DNA of 46,871 bases, from the NCBI GenBank assembly GCA_020629005.1, contig JAHDEE010000020.1, positions 1 to 46,871 on the forward strand, written 5' to 3'. A program made the position numbers and the translations under genes. The notes below the pieces were generated by a model. That model had not been told where the DNA came from, ran no database searches, and worked only from the letters and a program-made list of their open reading frames with translations. Of the stretch, positions 31,799-41,274 are shown piece after piece. The stretch is from Chitinophagales bacterium. Lineage in GTDB: Bacteria; Bacteroidota; Bacteroidia; Chitinophagales; UBA2359. Within the stretch, counting starts at the first letter, position 1; each line of letters opens with the position of its first letter.

Positions 31799-33558
31799 TG
31801 AGTAAGAAACTGGTCAGAATTAGTTTGTTAGTTGCCATGTGCAGCCTTTTGTGTTTTCAGGATTCTGTGGCTCAGAATGGCAAGAAGAAGAGGAAAAAGG
31901 GCAAAAATACTACTGCAGTTAACAAGGCCAAGCCATCAGATGATGCGCGGGTGATGAACTTGTTCATTGCCGCCAACAAGGATAAACTGTTGGGTGATAC
32001 TGAGGATGCTGTTGAAAAATTCAAAGACATTCTGACCCTCGATCCTAATAATGCTGCTTCTGCTTATGAACTGGCCAAGTTTTATTATGAGGAAGAGCAG
32101 CTGGAGGAATCCCTCCGTTATGCTGATCTTGCTACCAGTCTTGATGGTGAGAACAAGTGGTACCAATATCTTCACGCTGAGTTGCTGGCAATGAATCGCG
32201 ACTATGATGGAGCATCTCGTGTTTATGAGGCTTTGATCCAAAGCAATCCTGATAATGCGGAGTACTATTTTGACCTGGCATATATGCAAACAAGAGCTGG
32301 TGATCTAAAGCCCGCTATTGAGACCTACAATAAGCTTGAGGAAAAAATCGGTGTTAATGAGGACATCGTTCTTCAGAAACAAAGACTCTATGTTCAGCTA
32401 AATCAAGTAGATAATGCGGCGGGAGAAATCAAGAAATTGATTGCTGAATCACCTGGAGAGGCCAGATACTACAGCTTGCTTGCCGAACTCTATGATGCGA
32501 ATGGTCGTTCGGATGAGGCTTTTGAGGTGTACCAGCAATTAAAAGAAATTGATCCTGACAATCCGATGGTGCAGCTGTCTATGGCGGAGGTTTATCGCAA
32601 GCAAGGAGATCAGGAGCGGTATTTCACCGAGATCAGCAAGATCTTTGAGAACAGCTCTGTACCGATCGATGCAAAGGTGCAAATCCTATTTCCCTATTTG
32701 GACCTGGTACAACAGAAGTCCGAAAGAAAAGAAGAGGCCTTTGTATTGGGTCAGAAACTGGTAGATGCACATCCGAAAGAAGCTAAGGCCCGTGCAATGT
32801 ATGGCGATCTGTTGTACACCGATGGTCAAACGAAAGCGGCCCTGGAACAGTATAAAGCAGGTCTGGAACTTGATGGCAGTGTCTATACGGTCTGGCAACA
32901 GGTGATGTTTATTCATTCGGAGATGTCTAATCATGAGGGTCTGGCAAAAGATAGCAAGGAAATGATCGAGTTGTTTCCGAATCAGCCGATGCCCTATTAT
33001 TTCAACGGCATTGCCAATAATGCGCTGGAGAACTACGAGCAGGCGAAGAAGTCTCTGAAGCGGGCCATCCTCATGGGTTCTGAAAATAAGGCACTACTTG
33101 CTGACTTGCATTCTCAATTGGGCGACGTTCATTACAGTCTGAAAGAGTACGAGAAAAGCGATTCAAATTTCGACAAGGCACTTAGTTACGATCCGCAAAA
33201 TGCATACACGCTAAACAACTTCAGCTACTATCTTTCTGTTCGAGGGGAAGATTTGGAGAAAGCAGCGGAGATGTCACTGCTTTCCAACAAGATCGAGCCG
33301 GAGAATCCTTCTTTTCAGGATACTTATGGCTGGGTGTTGTACAAGCAGGGTAAATATGATGATGCTAAGCAATGGCTCATGAAGGCTCATGACAATGGGG
33401 GTAGCGGGAGTTATGTCATACTGGAGCATTTGGGAGATGTGTATTTCAAACTTGGTCAGCAAGACAAAGCAATGGAGCATTGGCAAAAGGCAAAGGAGCT
33501 GGGTGGTGATTCCGACGAGCTGATGGAGAAGATCAGTTCTAAGTCGCTTCCGGAGTAG
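31798..33558 (+). CDS. Exported TPR-repeat protein
   Basis: 586 residues. Signal peptide (ISLLVAMCSLLCFQDSVAQ), a basic linker (GKKKRKKGKN), then tetratricopeptide repeats over almost the whole length, for instance DNAEYYFDLAYMQTRAGDLK and LADLHSQLGDVHYSLKEYEK. A protein-protein scaffold in the periplasm or outer membrane. It overlaps the nucleotidyltransferase by one base and lies upstream of the DUF4292 and EnvC-like genes, an arrangement frequent in Bacteroidota, suggesting a shared envelope-assembly role. Confidence 0.9.
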   Translation: MSKKLVRISLLVAMCSLLCFQDSVAQNGKKKRKKGKNTTAVNKAKPSDDARVMNLFIAANKDKLLGDTEDAVEKFKDILTLDPNNAASAYELAKFYYEEEQLEESLRYADLATSLDGENKWYQYLHAELLAMNRDYDGASRVYEALIQSNPDNAEYYFDLAYMQTRAGDLKPAIETYNKLEEKIGVNEDIVLQKQRLYVQLNQVDNAAGEIKKLIAESPGEARYYSLLAELYDANGRSDEAFEVYQQLKEIDPDNPMVQLSMAEVYRKQGDQERYFTEISKIFENSSVPIDAKVQILFPYLDLVQQKSERKEEAFVLGQKLVDAHPKEAKARAMYGDLLYTDGQTKAALEQYKAGLELDGSVYTVWQQVMFIHSEMSNHEGLAKDSKEMIELFPNQPMPYYFNGIANNALENYEQAKKSLKRAILMGSENKALLADLHSQLGDVHYSLKEYEKSDSNFDKALSYDPQNAYTLNNFSYYLSVRGEDLEKAAEMSLLSNKIEPENPSFQDTYGWVLYKQGKYDDAKQWLMKAHDNGGSGSYVILEHLGDVYFKLGQQDKAMEHWQKAKELGGDSDELMEKISSKSLPE

Positions 33559-33633
33559 CTGCCTAATAGTCAATGAGGACTTGTAACCCTGAAGGTGTTT
33601 GACAGTCTTTCTATCATGACAAATATTGTGGAA

Positions 33634-34422
33634 ATGCGTACCAAAGTCCTTCAATTACTCCTCACGCTCTTGCTAGTCTCTTTCTTAAGCGCTTGCTCCT
33701 GGACCAAAAAGGCAGCGAAGAAAAATCCGGTTCCAGTGCCCGAAGTACCAGTCGAACATGTTGCTGTTCCTCTGGAGGAGATCAAGCAACTCAATTTTGA
33801 GCCGGAATGGTTTTCGGCCTCGACCAGAATTGATTTCAAGGATCAAGGTAGCAGTACACAATTCAAAGCAAATATTCGAATGCGCAGAGACAGCGCCATT
33901 TGGGTATCTGTGAGTCCAACTTTTCTAAAGGTCGAAGTGGGCAGGGCATTAATCACCCGCGACTCTGTAAAAGTACTCGATCGTATGAACAAGCAGGTTT
34001 ATCTTGCAGGCATTGATTATATTCAGGAGTTCACCAAATATCCCTTCAGTTTCGATGATCTACAGAATCTCCTATTGGGCAATGCGAACCTAAATCCTTC
34101 CACTGCAGCTGTTGAGCAAAATCGCGACGGATACCTTCTTACCGAACAAGACGGCAACCTACTTGAGACTGCAGTGTACCAGCCGGATCCGTTACAGCTC
34201 AACAGCCTGGCCATGGAAGACAGCGTAGCAGGACGTAAGGCGAACTGCAGTTTCGCGAACTATCAATCTGCGCCAGGAGGTAAATTTTCTACCAAGCGTA
34301 ACATATTCTTGGATGCTGGCTATCTTTACGAAGTGAATCTGGCTTTTGAAAAGCTGGAATTTAATGAGGCACTTAACCTGCCCTTTAGCCACAGTAGCAA
34401 ATATGAAATCATCCGTCCTTAG
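33634..34422 (+). CDS. DUF4292 lipoprotein
   Basis: 262 residues from ATG 33634 (MRTKVLQLLLTLLLVSFLSA, lipobox Cys21). Earlier in-frame ATGs at 33595 and 33616 would give an abnormal signal. The domain (FSASTRIDFKDQGSSTQFKA, RMRRDSAIWVSVSPTFLKVE, then KYPFSFDDLQNLLLGN) is DUF4292, a Bacteroidota family resembling LolA/LolB-like lipoprotein carriers. A role in lipoprotein or lipid traffic is inference from that fold. Its last 20 bp overlap the start of the EnvC-like gene. Confidence 0.85.
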   Translation: MRTKVLQLLLTLLLVSFLSACSWTKKAAKKNPVPVPEVPVEHVAVPLEEIKQLNFEPEWFSASTRIDFKDQGSSTQFKANIRMRRDSAIWVSVSPTFLKVEVGRALITRDSVKVLDRMNKQVYLAGIDYIQEFTKYPFSFDDLQNLLLGNANLNPSTAAVEQNRDGYLLTEQDGNLLETAVYQPDPLQLNSLAMEDSVAGRKANCSFANYQSAPGGKFSTKRNIFLDAGYLYEVNLAFEKLEFNEALNLPFSHSSKYEIIRP

Positions 34423-35629
34423 TTTTTTCCTTTTTCTTTCCTTTTTCTTCTTGCTTAACCTATCCGGAGTGTCTGCTCAGGATCGAGCAACTTTAGAGGC
34501 GGAGAAGGTGCAATTGGACAAGGAGCTTAAAGAGGCTGAGGTAATGCTTGCAGAAAACCAAAAGAGTAAAAAGGCATCTATGGCTGATTTGACTCTTCTG
34601 CAAAGCAAGATTGACAATCGCACGAAGGTCATCGATAATATCAAGAGTCAGTTAGCACTCGCGCAGCAAAAGCTTGATGCATTACAGGCACAAATCGATC
34701 AGCTGGAGAAGGATCTCGAAAAGCTGAAGGAGGACTACGCCAAGATGGTTCGCAATACTTACAAACTACAAAGCAATTACAATCGCCTTTTGTTCTTGTT
34801 TTCCGCTGAGAGTTTTAATGACGGATACAAGCGACTGAAGTACATCCAGTACTATAGCGATTATCGGGAAAATCAAGTTCGGTCAATTCGTATTAAGAAA
34901 GAGGAGATGCTGGACAAGGTAGACCAGATGATTGAGGAAAAGGAGATAAAACGAGAGCTGCTGGCGACACAAGAAGCTGAGCAAGGCAAACTGCTAAAGG
35001 AAAGAAAGAAGAAGGATCAAATTGTAAATACACTCAAGAAACAGGAGAAGGAGATTCGAGCGAAGATCGAGGCAAAGAAAAAAGCGCGAAGGAAGCTGGC
35101 TTCGGAGATCAAAGCTATCATTGCCCGGGAAGTCGCTGCTGCGGCCAAAGAGGCCAAGAAAGCAAAAGAAAACCCAAATATTAAAGCTGCTCCTGTAGCT
35201 AAGCTGGCAGCACTTTCAAAGGAATTTGCTGCGAATAAAGGAAAGTTGCCCTGGCCAGTGGATAATGGTGTAATCGTGAGCCGATTCGGCCAAAATCCTC
35301 ATCCCTTGCTGAAAAGCGTGACCATCAATAATAATGGGATTGACATTAGCACTAAGGAAAAGGCTACTATAAGGGCAATTTTTGATGGTGAGGTTCGGGA
35401 TATCTTTTTCAGTCCTACCATTCGGAATGCCATGATTGTAAAGCATGGTGAGTACTTCAGCGTTTATACGGGTCTTGAGGAAGTTTTTGTGGTGAAAGGG
35501 GATCAAATTGATACTGGTGAAGCATTGGGTATCGTACATACCAATAAGAGTGGAGAAACTGAGGTCCATATTGAAGTCTGGAAGGGAAATACCAAACTAA
35601 ACCCATCTAGCTGGATAAAGAAGCAGTAG
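34403..35629 (+). CDS. EnvC-like murein hydrolase activator (degenerate LytM)
   Basis: 408 residues from ATG 34403 (MKSSVLSFFLFLSFFFLLNL); the longer frame from 34346 lacks a signal at its start. After the signal peptide comes a coiled coil over about 20-260 (for instance QIDQLEKDLEKLKEDYAKMV), then a LytM/M23 domain (PWPVDNGVIVSRFGQNPHPL onward). Zinc ligands are altered: NNNGIDIS has Asn where active enzymes have His, and EVHIEVW has Glu for the first His of HxH. Such proteins activate amidases at the septum rather than cut peptidoglycan. Coupled to the DUF4292 gene by a 20-bp overlap. Confidence 0.9.
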   Translation: MKSSVLSFFLFLSFFFLLNLSGVSAQDRATLEAEKVQLDKELKEAEVMLAENQKSKKASMADLTLLQSKIDNRTKVIDNIKSQLALAQQKLDALQAQIDQLEKDLEKLKEDYAKMVRNTYKLQSNYNRLLFLFSAESFNDGYKRLKYIQYYSDYRENQVRSIRIKKEEMLDKVDQMIEEKEIKRELLATQEAEQGKLLKERKKKDQIVNTLKKQEKEIRAKIEAKKKARRKLASEIKAIIAREVAAAAKEAKKAKENPNIKAAPVAKLAALSKEFAANKGKLPWPVDNGVIVSRFGQNPHPLLKSVTINNNGIDISTKEKATIRAIFDGEVRDIFFSPTIRNAMIVKHGEYFSVYTGLEEVFVVKGDQIDTGEALGIVHTNKSGETEVHIEVWKGNTKLNPSSWIKKQ

Positions 35630-35735
35630 TTTTGGCTACTATCGGAAGACTTATTCGATCTTTTTGGCCCAGTTAGGGTCAAAAACTTTCAGATGGCAAG
35701 TAAGTCGATTACATTTGTAACAAACGATCGAGAAT

Positions 35736-35942
35736 ATGACAACGCTAGCATTATTGGGTACTCCAAGTGGATATGAGCTTCTTATTATTGTATTCGCTAT
35801 ACTATTGTTGTTTGGCGGCAAGAAAATCCCGGAATTGATGCGTGGCCTGGGTAAAGGCATCCGTGAATTCAATAGCGCGAAAGCGTCAATGCAAGAAGAA
35901 TTGCAGCAAGGGATGAGAGAAGAAGCCAAGACCAAAGAATAA
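35736..35942 (+). CDS. tatA: Twin-arginine translocase subunit TatA
   Basis: 68 residues: a single membrane helix ([20 protein letters not shown]), the hinge [20 protein letters not shown] typical of TatA/E, and a charged tail. TatA forms the pore for folded proteins exported with RR signals. No tatC is in the window. Confidence 0.93.
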   Translation: MTTLALLGTPSGYELLIIVFAILLLFGGKKIPELMRGLGKGIREFNSAKASMQEELQQGMREEAKTKE

Positions 35943-35957
35943 TCCTAAGCCAGTTTT

Positions 35958-35965
35958 TATCTTTG
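35958..35965 (+). promoter_or_regulatory. -7 element TATCTTTG before gatA
   Basis: A perfect TAnnTTTG box 39 bp before the TTG start of gatA, supporting separate transcription of gatA and its chosen start. Confidence 0.6.
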
Positions 35966-36004
35966 CCTGATTTCTGAATTTTATTCACACCAACAGGCAA
36001 CACC

Positions 36005-37441
36005 TTGCAGAAGAAATACAGCAGCCTACAGCAAGTCCAGGAAGCACTGCGCTCAGGTCAGACTTCTTGTAGAGAACTTGTGTCCTATTATCTGGGACAA
36101 ATTCAAGAGAACAAGGCATTAAACGCATTTTTGGAAGTCTATTCTGCAGAAGCACTCTCCTATGCTGATGAGATCGATCGAAAGCTGTCCTCCAAGCAAG
36201 ATCCAGGTAAGCTGTTTGGTTTGACGGTGGGCATTAAAGATGTCATCTGTTACAAAGGCCATCGGGTAACAGCAGCTTCTAAAATCCTTGAAAACTTCGA
36301 ATCCACTTTTACAGCTACAGCGGTAGAACGTCTTGTTGCCGAAGGTGCTATTATCCTAGGTCGTCTCAATTGTGATGAATTTGCCATGGGATCATCTAGT
36401 GAGAATTCCGCTTTTGGCCCTGTCCGAAACGCTGCCGATCCAAGTAAGGTACCGGGAGGCTCTTCTGGCGGATCTGCTGTTGCCGTGCAAGCTGAAATGT
36501 GCCTGGCGGCACTTGGCTCCGATACTGGTGGCAGCGTTAGACAACCAGCTTCCTTTTGCAATGTTGTTGGATTGAAACCGGCTTATGGCCGAATTTCCCG
36601 TCATGGACTGATTGCCTATGCCAGCTCTTTTGACATTATAGGTACACTTACGAATTGCCTGGAAGATGCAAGTCGGATGCTAGAAGTGATGGCGGGCCCG
36701 GATGAATTTGACTCCACAGCTATACAGGAGTCATGGAAAGTAAATGAAGCAGCCTCGGAAAGAGCAAAGAAACTCGCCTACTTCCCTGCTGTAATGAACC
36801 ATAAGGGGCTCGATCCGGAAATCAAATCAGCCGTGCAAGACTTTCTTCAGCAACAGGAGGCGACAGGAATAGAGGTTCACCCTGTTGAATTTCCCTATTT
36901 GGAATACATGGTTCCAACCTACTATGTGCTGACGACAGCTGAAGCCAGCAGTAATTTAGCACGTTACGACGGCGTGCATTTCGGTTTCCGATCCGAAGAT
37001 TCCCGGGATATTGAAAGCATGTACAGAAAGAGCAGAACCGAGGCCATCGGTGAGGAAGTACGAAGACGTATCATGCTAGGGACTTTTGTGTTGAGTGCTG
37101 GGCACTATGATGCCTATTTCACGAAGGCTCAGAAAGTGAGGAGGCTGATCGCCGAAAAAACTGCCGACATTCTGTCTGAGTACGATTTTATAGTTACTCC
37201 TACTACCCCGACAACCGCATTTCCATTAGATGCAGGTGAGTACAGAGATCCAATCAGCATGTATTTGGCTGATATCTATACTGTCCAAGCTAACCTGGCC
37301 GGAGTACCTGCCATATCCCTTCCGCTCTTTCATCACTCTAATGGAATGCCGTTTGGAATTCAGCTGATGTCAAGCAAATTTGAAGAGCATCGACTTTTAG
37401 CTTACGGTCAGCAGATTATGAGTAACTTGCGGCCGGCTTAG
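36005..37441 (+). CDS. gatA: Asp-tRNA(Asn)/Glu-tRNA(Gln) amidotransferase subunit A
   Basis: 478 residues from a TTG; no ATG lies nearby and the N-terminus (KKYSSLQQVQEALRSGQTSC) is normal for GatA. The amidase triad is Lys78 (GIKD), Ser153 (GGSSGGS) and Ser177 (GSDTGGSVRQ), complete. It releases ammonia from glutamine for the GatB-catalysed conversion of misacylated Glu-tRNA(Gln) or Asp-tRNA(Asn). gatB and gatC are not in the window. A TATCTTTG box is just upstream. Confidence 0.95.
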   Translation: MQKKYSSLQQVQEALRSGQTSCRELVSYYLGQIQENKALNAFLEVYSAEALSYADEIDRKLSSKQDPGKLFGLTVGIKDVICYKGHRVTAASKILENFESTFTATAVERLVAEGAIILGRLNCDEFAMGSSSENSAFGPVRNAADPSKVPGGSSGGSAVAVQAEMCLAALGSDTGGSVRQPASFCNVVGLKPAYGRISRHGLIAYASSFDIIGTLTNCLEDASRMLEVMAGPDEFDSTAIQESWKVNEAASERAKKLAYFPAVMNHKGLDPEIKSAVQDFLQQQEATGIEVHPVEFPYLEYMVPTYYVLTTAEASSNLARYDGVHFGFRSEDSRDIESMYRKSRTEAIGEEVRRRIMLGTFVLSAGHYDAYFTKAQKVRRLIAEKTADILSEYDFIVTPTTPTTAFPLDAGEYRDPISMYLADIYTVQANLAGVPAISLPLFHHSNGMPFGIQLMSSKFEEHRLLAYGQQIMSNLRPA

Positions 37442-37496
37442 TCATTAAATGACTGGCATATTAGCATTAAGCGAAAATTACTTATCTTCAAGAGAT

Positions 37497-40010
37497 ATGA
37501 AAGGGATCAGTAGATTGGTGGTTGTACTTCTCGTTGTTGTCTTTGCTATGGCTGATACTTTTGGGCAAGTGGGTTATGATCCGGCATTCCCAACTGAGGA
37601 CCCTTCTGTGTTCTCGCGAAAGAAGAAGAAAAAGAAGCGAAGCCTGCTCAATTTAATTGACGGGTCTGCAGAATCCAGTGCGACTGAGAAGGAAGAGCCG
37701 CAGAATGATGATTCTGATCACATCCTGGAGTTCCAGGAATTGGAAGAGGATAAGGTTGCAGAAGAAAAAGCCATTGTTGCGCCAGTCGCTGAGCCGGCGG
37801 ACAAAGTCGCTGTACCAGATAGTTCAGAGGCGTCGTCTGTAAAGCCTAAAGGCGATGGAAAGCGTTACATAAAAACGACAAATGTCTTTGGATTCGAAAC
37901 CATTATCGTGGCCGATGATGAAAATCCGGCCCCTGAATTTCCGGATAAGCCGGTAACCAGCAAGGATATAGCCAAAGACACGTACGTAAATTTTCCGAAC
38001 AGCTCAGACATTGGCTCCCCTTCTGGCAGTCAAAGCAGTTCCACTCCGGCTATATCAGCTCCAGTAACCGATGAGAAAATCAAAAAGTTTCAGTACGATA
38101 CAGATGTTCTGATTCCTGACAATAAACCAGGTGGAGATGCTGTGCTTGGCACCTCATTATTGGCGCCGGGAGAAACGATTGAGGATTTACTCTCTACGCA
38201 AGAGCCGGATAACGATACCAAGAATGTTTCTTCTCTCTCTGTTCCTTCTTTAGAACCCTTCAAAACAGCAGAGAGCAGTCCTAAAGTCACTACAAGGGAG
38301 TTGATCCCTGCTGCTGAGTTGCAAAAGTCGATTGCTGTGCCGTCGGCCCTCGACGTAGAAGTAGTTCCGTCAATTGTATCAGTGATTCACGGTAATTTGC
38401 ATGAAATAGCGAAACAGATTCCAGCTACCAGCAATAATCATGAAGAGATGTGGCCAGTTGCTACTGTGAAAACTGCTACTGAGCAAGAAGAATTGCCTAT
38501 GCCCGTTAAGGATGAGGACACGAGTCTGAAAGAAGATAAAAATGGAAAATTCGATTTTGGTGAAAGTCAGATTCTTATCCCTGATCCTGTATTTGATCAG
38601 CAGCAAGAGCAAAAGATAAGTGAAGAAGTGATCTCCACTGAGGAGCTCAGGCCTGAGGAAGGGAAAAAGAGCAAATTTGATTTTGGTGAAACGGGTATTC
38701 TTATACCAGACAAGCATTTTGATGCTGAGAAGCCAACGGAGTTAGAAAAAGATGTCATCATTAGCGATCAGATGGACAATAAGCAACCTTCTGTTTCGAC
38801 TCCGATTGCAGTTGCTGAGTCGTCTGTAGAACAGCCAGAGGCTGGCATGATGAATCAGAACCTCTTTGAATCGAGTTTTCTCCTCGAATTCGAGGCTAAG
38901 AAGCTAATCAAATCGCCTACTACGGATCGACTATTCGCGCCGGATGAACGGCCGGTTTATGGCGCTGATGAATATGAACAGCGGTTAGAGATGATTCCTT
39001 GCCAGCTTAGTCTTAAGTATGATCACAATGTCAAGAAGTATATCAATCGATACTTCCACTCAAATCGACAGCAGCTGGAAAAGATTCTTGGTCGGAGAGA
39101 TGCCTACTTTCCGATTATTGAAAGCACTTTCATTAAATACGGCATTCCAACGGAGCTAAAATACCTGGCCGTGATTGAATCGGGATTGAACCCAAGACTG
39201 AATTCTCAGCAATTGGGAACAAGTGGTCTTTGGCAGTTGTCCGTTGAGAATGCTCGTCGCTTCGGCCTGGATTTGAATTCTTTTATCGATGAGCGAATGG
39301 ATCCGTATCTTTCCACAGATGCCATGGCCAGATACCTCAAATTCCTATATCAGAGCTTTAACGATTGGCAATTGGTCATACTTGCTTATGGTTCCGGTCA
39401 AGGCGAGCTGATTAAGGCCATGCAAAGAGTGGAAAGCACGCACGACATAGATAAGATTGCAGCTTCATTGCCTAATCGTGACTATCTGTCATTGTTTACT
39501 GCCTCGATGTATGCAATGCATTACTATCCTGAGCACAATGTTCAACCTGGCAATCCACCTTATGGCTATTATGGTACTGATACCATCGTGCTTCGTAAGG
39601 AAACAGATCTTCGCGAAATTTCCCGGTTTATAGGAATGCCACTCACGGAAGTCCAGTATCTCAACCCTGCAGTATTGAATGATGTTGTTCCCAAGTCTGT
39701 CTCGGGATATCCTATCAATCTGCCAGTGGACAAATTAAGGCTCTTCTTCCAGTCAAAAGATGCCATCCAGGGAACAGAGGAGAATAAGATCGCAAAACCG
39801 AAAAAAGATGATGGCCGAGTTACAGACCTAGCCTATACTGTGGGAGCCGGGGAAAAAATCGGCATGGTCGCATCAAAGTTTGACTGCTCAATCGCTGATC
39901 TCAAGCGATGGAATAAGCTTCAGTCAGATATGCTCATCGAAGGCGAAAAACTGAAAGTCTTTGTGCCACTGCAAAAGTTTGACTACTACTATCAGTTGAT
40001 TCGGCAGTGA
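37497..40010 (+). CDS. LysM-containing lytic transglycosylase (MltD-like), long N-terminus
   Basis: 837 residues from ATG 37497 (MKGISRLVVVLLVVVFAMAD, signal); the frame opens at 37449. An unusual low-complexity, acidic region of about 450 residues comes first, with three copies of a motif KFxFGExxILIPD (near 38085, 38547 and 38673). Then an SLT domain (KYLAVIESGLNPRLNSQQLG, catalytic Glu in IESG, and TSGLWQLS) and one C-terminal LysM (TVGAGEKIGMVASKFDCSIA). It cuts peptidoglycan in the periplasm. The repeats may be a partner-binding region; this is a guess. Confidence 0.88.
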   Translation: MKGISRLVVVLLVVVFAMADTFGQVGYDPAFPTEDPSVFSRKKKKKKRSLLNLIDGSAESSATEKEEPQNDDSDHILEFQELEEDKVAEEKAIVAPVAEPADKVAVPDSSEASSVKPKGDGKRYIKTTNVFGFETIIVADDENPAPEFPDKPVTSKDIAKDTYVNFPNSSDIGSPSGSQSSSTPAISAPVTDEKIKKFQYDTDVLIPDNKPGGDAVLGTSLLAPGETIEDLLSTQEPDNDTKNVSSLSVPSLEPFKTAESSPKVTTRELIPAAELQKSIAVPSALDVEVVPSIVSVIHGNLHEIAKQIPATSNNHEEMWPVATVKTATEQEELPMPVKDEDTSLKEDKNGKFDFGESQILIPDPVFDQQQEQKISEEVISTEELRPEEGKKSKFDFGETGILIPDKHFDAEKPTELEKDVIISDQMDNKQPSVSTPIAVAESSVEQPEAGMMNQNLFESSFLLEFEAKKLIKSPTTDRLFAPDERPVYGADEYEQRLEMIPCQLSLKYDHNVKKYINRYFHSNRQQLEKILGRRDAYFPIIESTFIKYGIPTELKYLAVIESGLNPRLNSQQLGTSGLWQLSVENARRFGLDLNSFIDERMDPYLSTDAMARYLKFLYQSFNDWQLVILAYGSGQGELIKAMQRVESTHDIDKIAASLPNRDYLSLFTASMYAMHYYPEHNVQPGNPPYGYYGTDTIVLRKETDLREISRFIGMPLTEVQYLNPAVLNDVVPKSVSGYPINLPVDKLRLFFQSKDAIQGTEENKIAKPKKDDGRVTDLAYTVGAGEKIGMVASKFDCSIADLKRWNKLQSDMLIEGEKLKVFVPLQKFDYYYQLIRQ

Positions 40011-40166
40011 TCTACTCCAGGCATTTAGTCTGCTCCGTGCTACTCGATAATTCACCTACTGACAGAATGGCTACACTTAATGCTTGCATTAGCTCAGTTA
40101 GTACTTTGTGTTTGATACTTGACTTTTGAACTACTAACTTGAGGGCATAATCAAAACAGATCCCAT

Positions 40167-41231
40167 ATGTCCATTCGTCCGATCGCAGTAGTCGTGCTTA
40201 TCGCATTTTCTCTCTGCTATAATGCTTGTAACCCCGTCCCGGTGAGTCAAGCGGAACTTCTACCCCAGTCAAGTAGCGATGTAGATGAGATCATGCTGGT
40301 CATGGATGATCGTGACTTCGAAGAGGGGATCATAAGAGACTTTATCAATACTAGCCTTCTTGAAGATTTTCCTATGTTGCCACAAGGTGAGCCTCGCTTT
40401 AATGTGCATCAGGTACCACCTGTCGATCTGATGCCATTGCTGCGTCAGGCATCTACTATAGTGTATTTTGCTGATCTTTCACGTAGTGAAGGGACTGCTG
40501 CTGTAGTGCAGAAGCAAATTGTAAAAGCAGGGGTTGATGGCCAGAATTTGCCATTCTTTGTTCGCAAGAATGTTTGGGCAAAGCCGCAAAATGTGATTTA
40601 TTTCTACGGTGACAATCAAGCTGACCTAAGGGCAAAGTTGGACAAAAACAGAGAAAAATTGCTTTCGGTGATCTACGATTTAGAAGATAAGAAAGCCTAC
40701 AATAATGCTTACGTTAGCGGCGTGAACGAGGGATACTCAGAAGAAATCAAGAGTAAGTTCGGAATCGATATGGACATTCCTCTCTCATTCCGAAAAGTAG
40801 GCCTTCCGGAGGATTCTCCCATCATGTGGTACCGGGAAGACCAAACCGAGAAGGTGTCCAACCTACTTGTCACTGCAGTTGATTACGATAAGCTTCCCAC
40901 CAGAAGCCTGGATAAACTATCAGACCAGCTGCATGAAAAATATGGAGCCATTGTGCAGTCCGAAACCGAGGGTTCTCGTATGAGTAGAGATACCGTTCAC
41001 TTCGAGACCCAACATCTCCCTTTGGACATTGACGGTCATAAGTCGAATCTCTCTCGTGGCATTTGGATCATGACCAAAGAATTTATGGGTGGACCCTATA
41101 TCAATTTAGTGATTGATCAACCGGAAAAGAATCGAGTGCTATTTCTCGAAGGATTCATCTATGCGCCAAGCGATAAAAAGAGGAAACTTATCAGACGTGT
41201 TGAACAAATGCTGTTGAATGTTGAAGTCTAA
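40167..41231 (+). CDS. DUF4837 lipoprotein
   Basis: 354 residues with a lipoprotein signal (VVLIAFSLCYNACNPV). The body (DEIMLVMDDRDFEEGIIRDF, ENQAD-like FYGDNQADLRAKLDKNREKL, GFIYAPSDKKRKLIRRVEQM) matches DUF4837, a Bacteroidota-specific family of unknown function. It follows the LysM transglycosylase by 156 bp and converges with dnaN (43 bp between stops). Confidence 0.85.
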   Translation: MSIRPIAVVVLIAFSLCYNACNPVPVSQAELLPQSSSDVDEIMLVMDDRDFEEGIIRDFINTSLLEDFPMLPQGEPRFNVHQVPPVDLMPLLRQASTIVYFADLSRSEGTAAVVQKQIVKAGVDGQNLPFFVRKNVWAKPQNVIYFYGDNQADLRAKLDKNREKLLSVIYDLEDKKAYNNAYVSGVNEGYSEEIKSKFGIDMDIPLSFRKVGLPEDSPIMWYREDQTEKVSNLLVTAVDYDKLPTRSLDKLSDQLHEKYGAIVQSETEGSRMSRDTVHFETQHLPLDIDGHKSNLSRGIWIMTKEFMGGPYINLVIDQPEKNRVLFLEGFIYAPSDKKRKLIRRVEQMLLNVEV

Positions 41232-41274
41232 GACTTCTCTGCTTCATTTTCTCTAGCCCGGGCCTTACCCTGTT

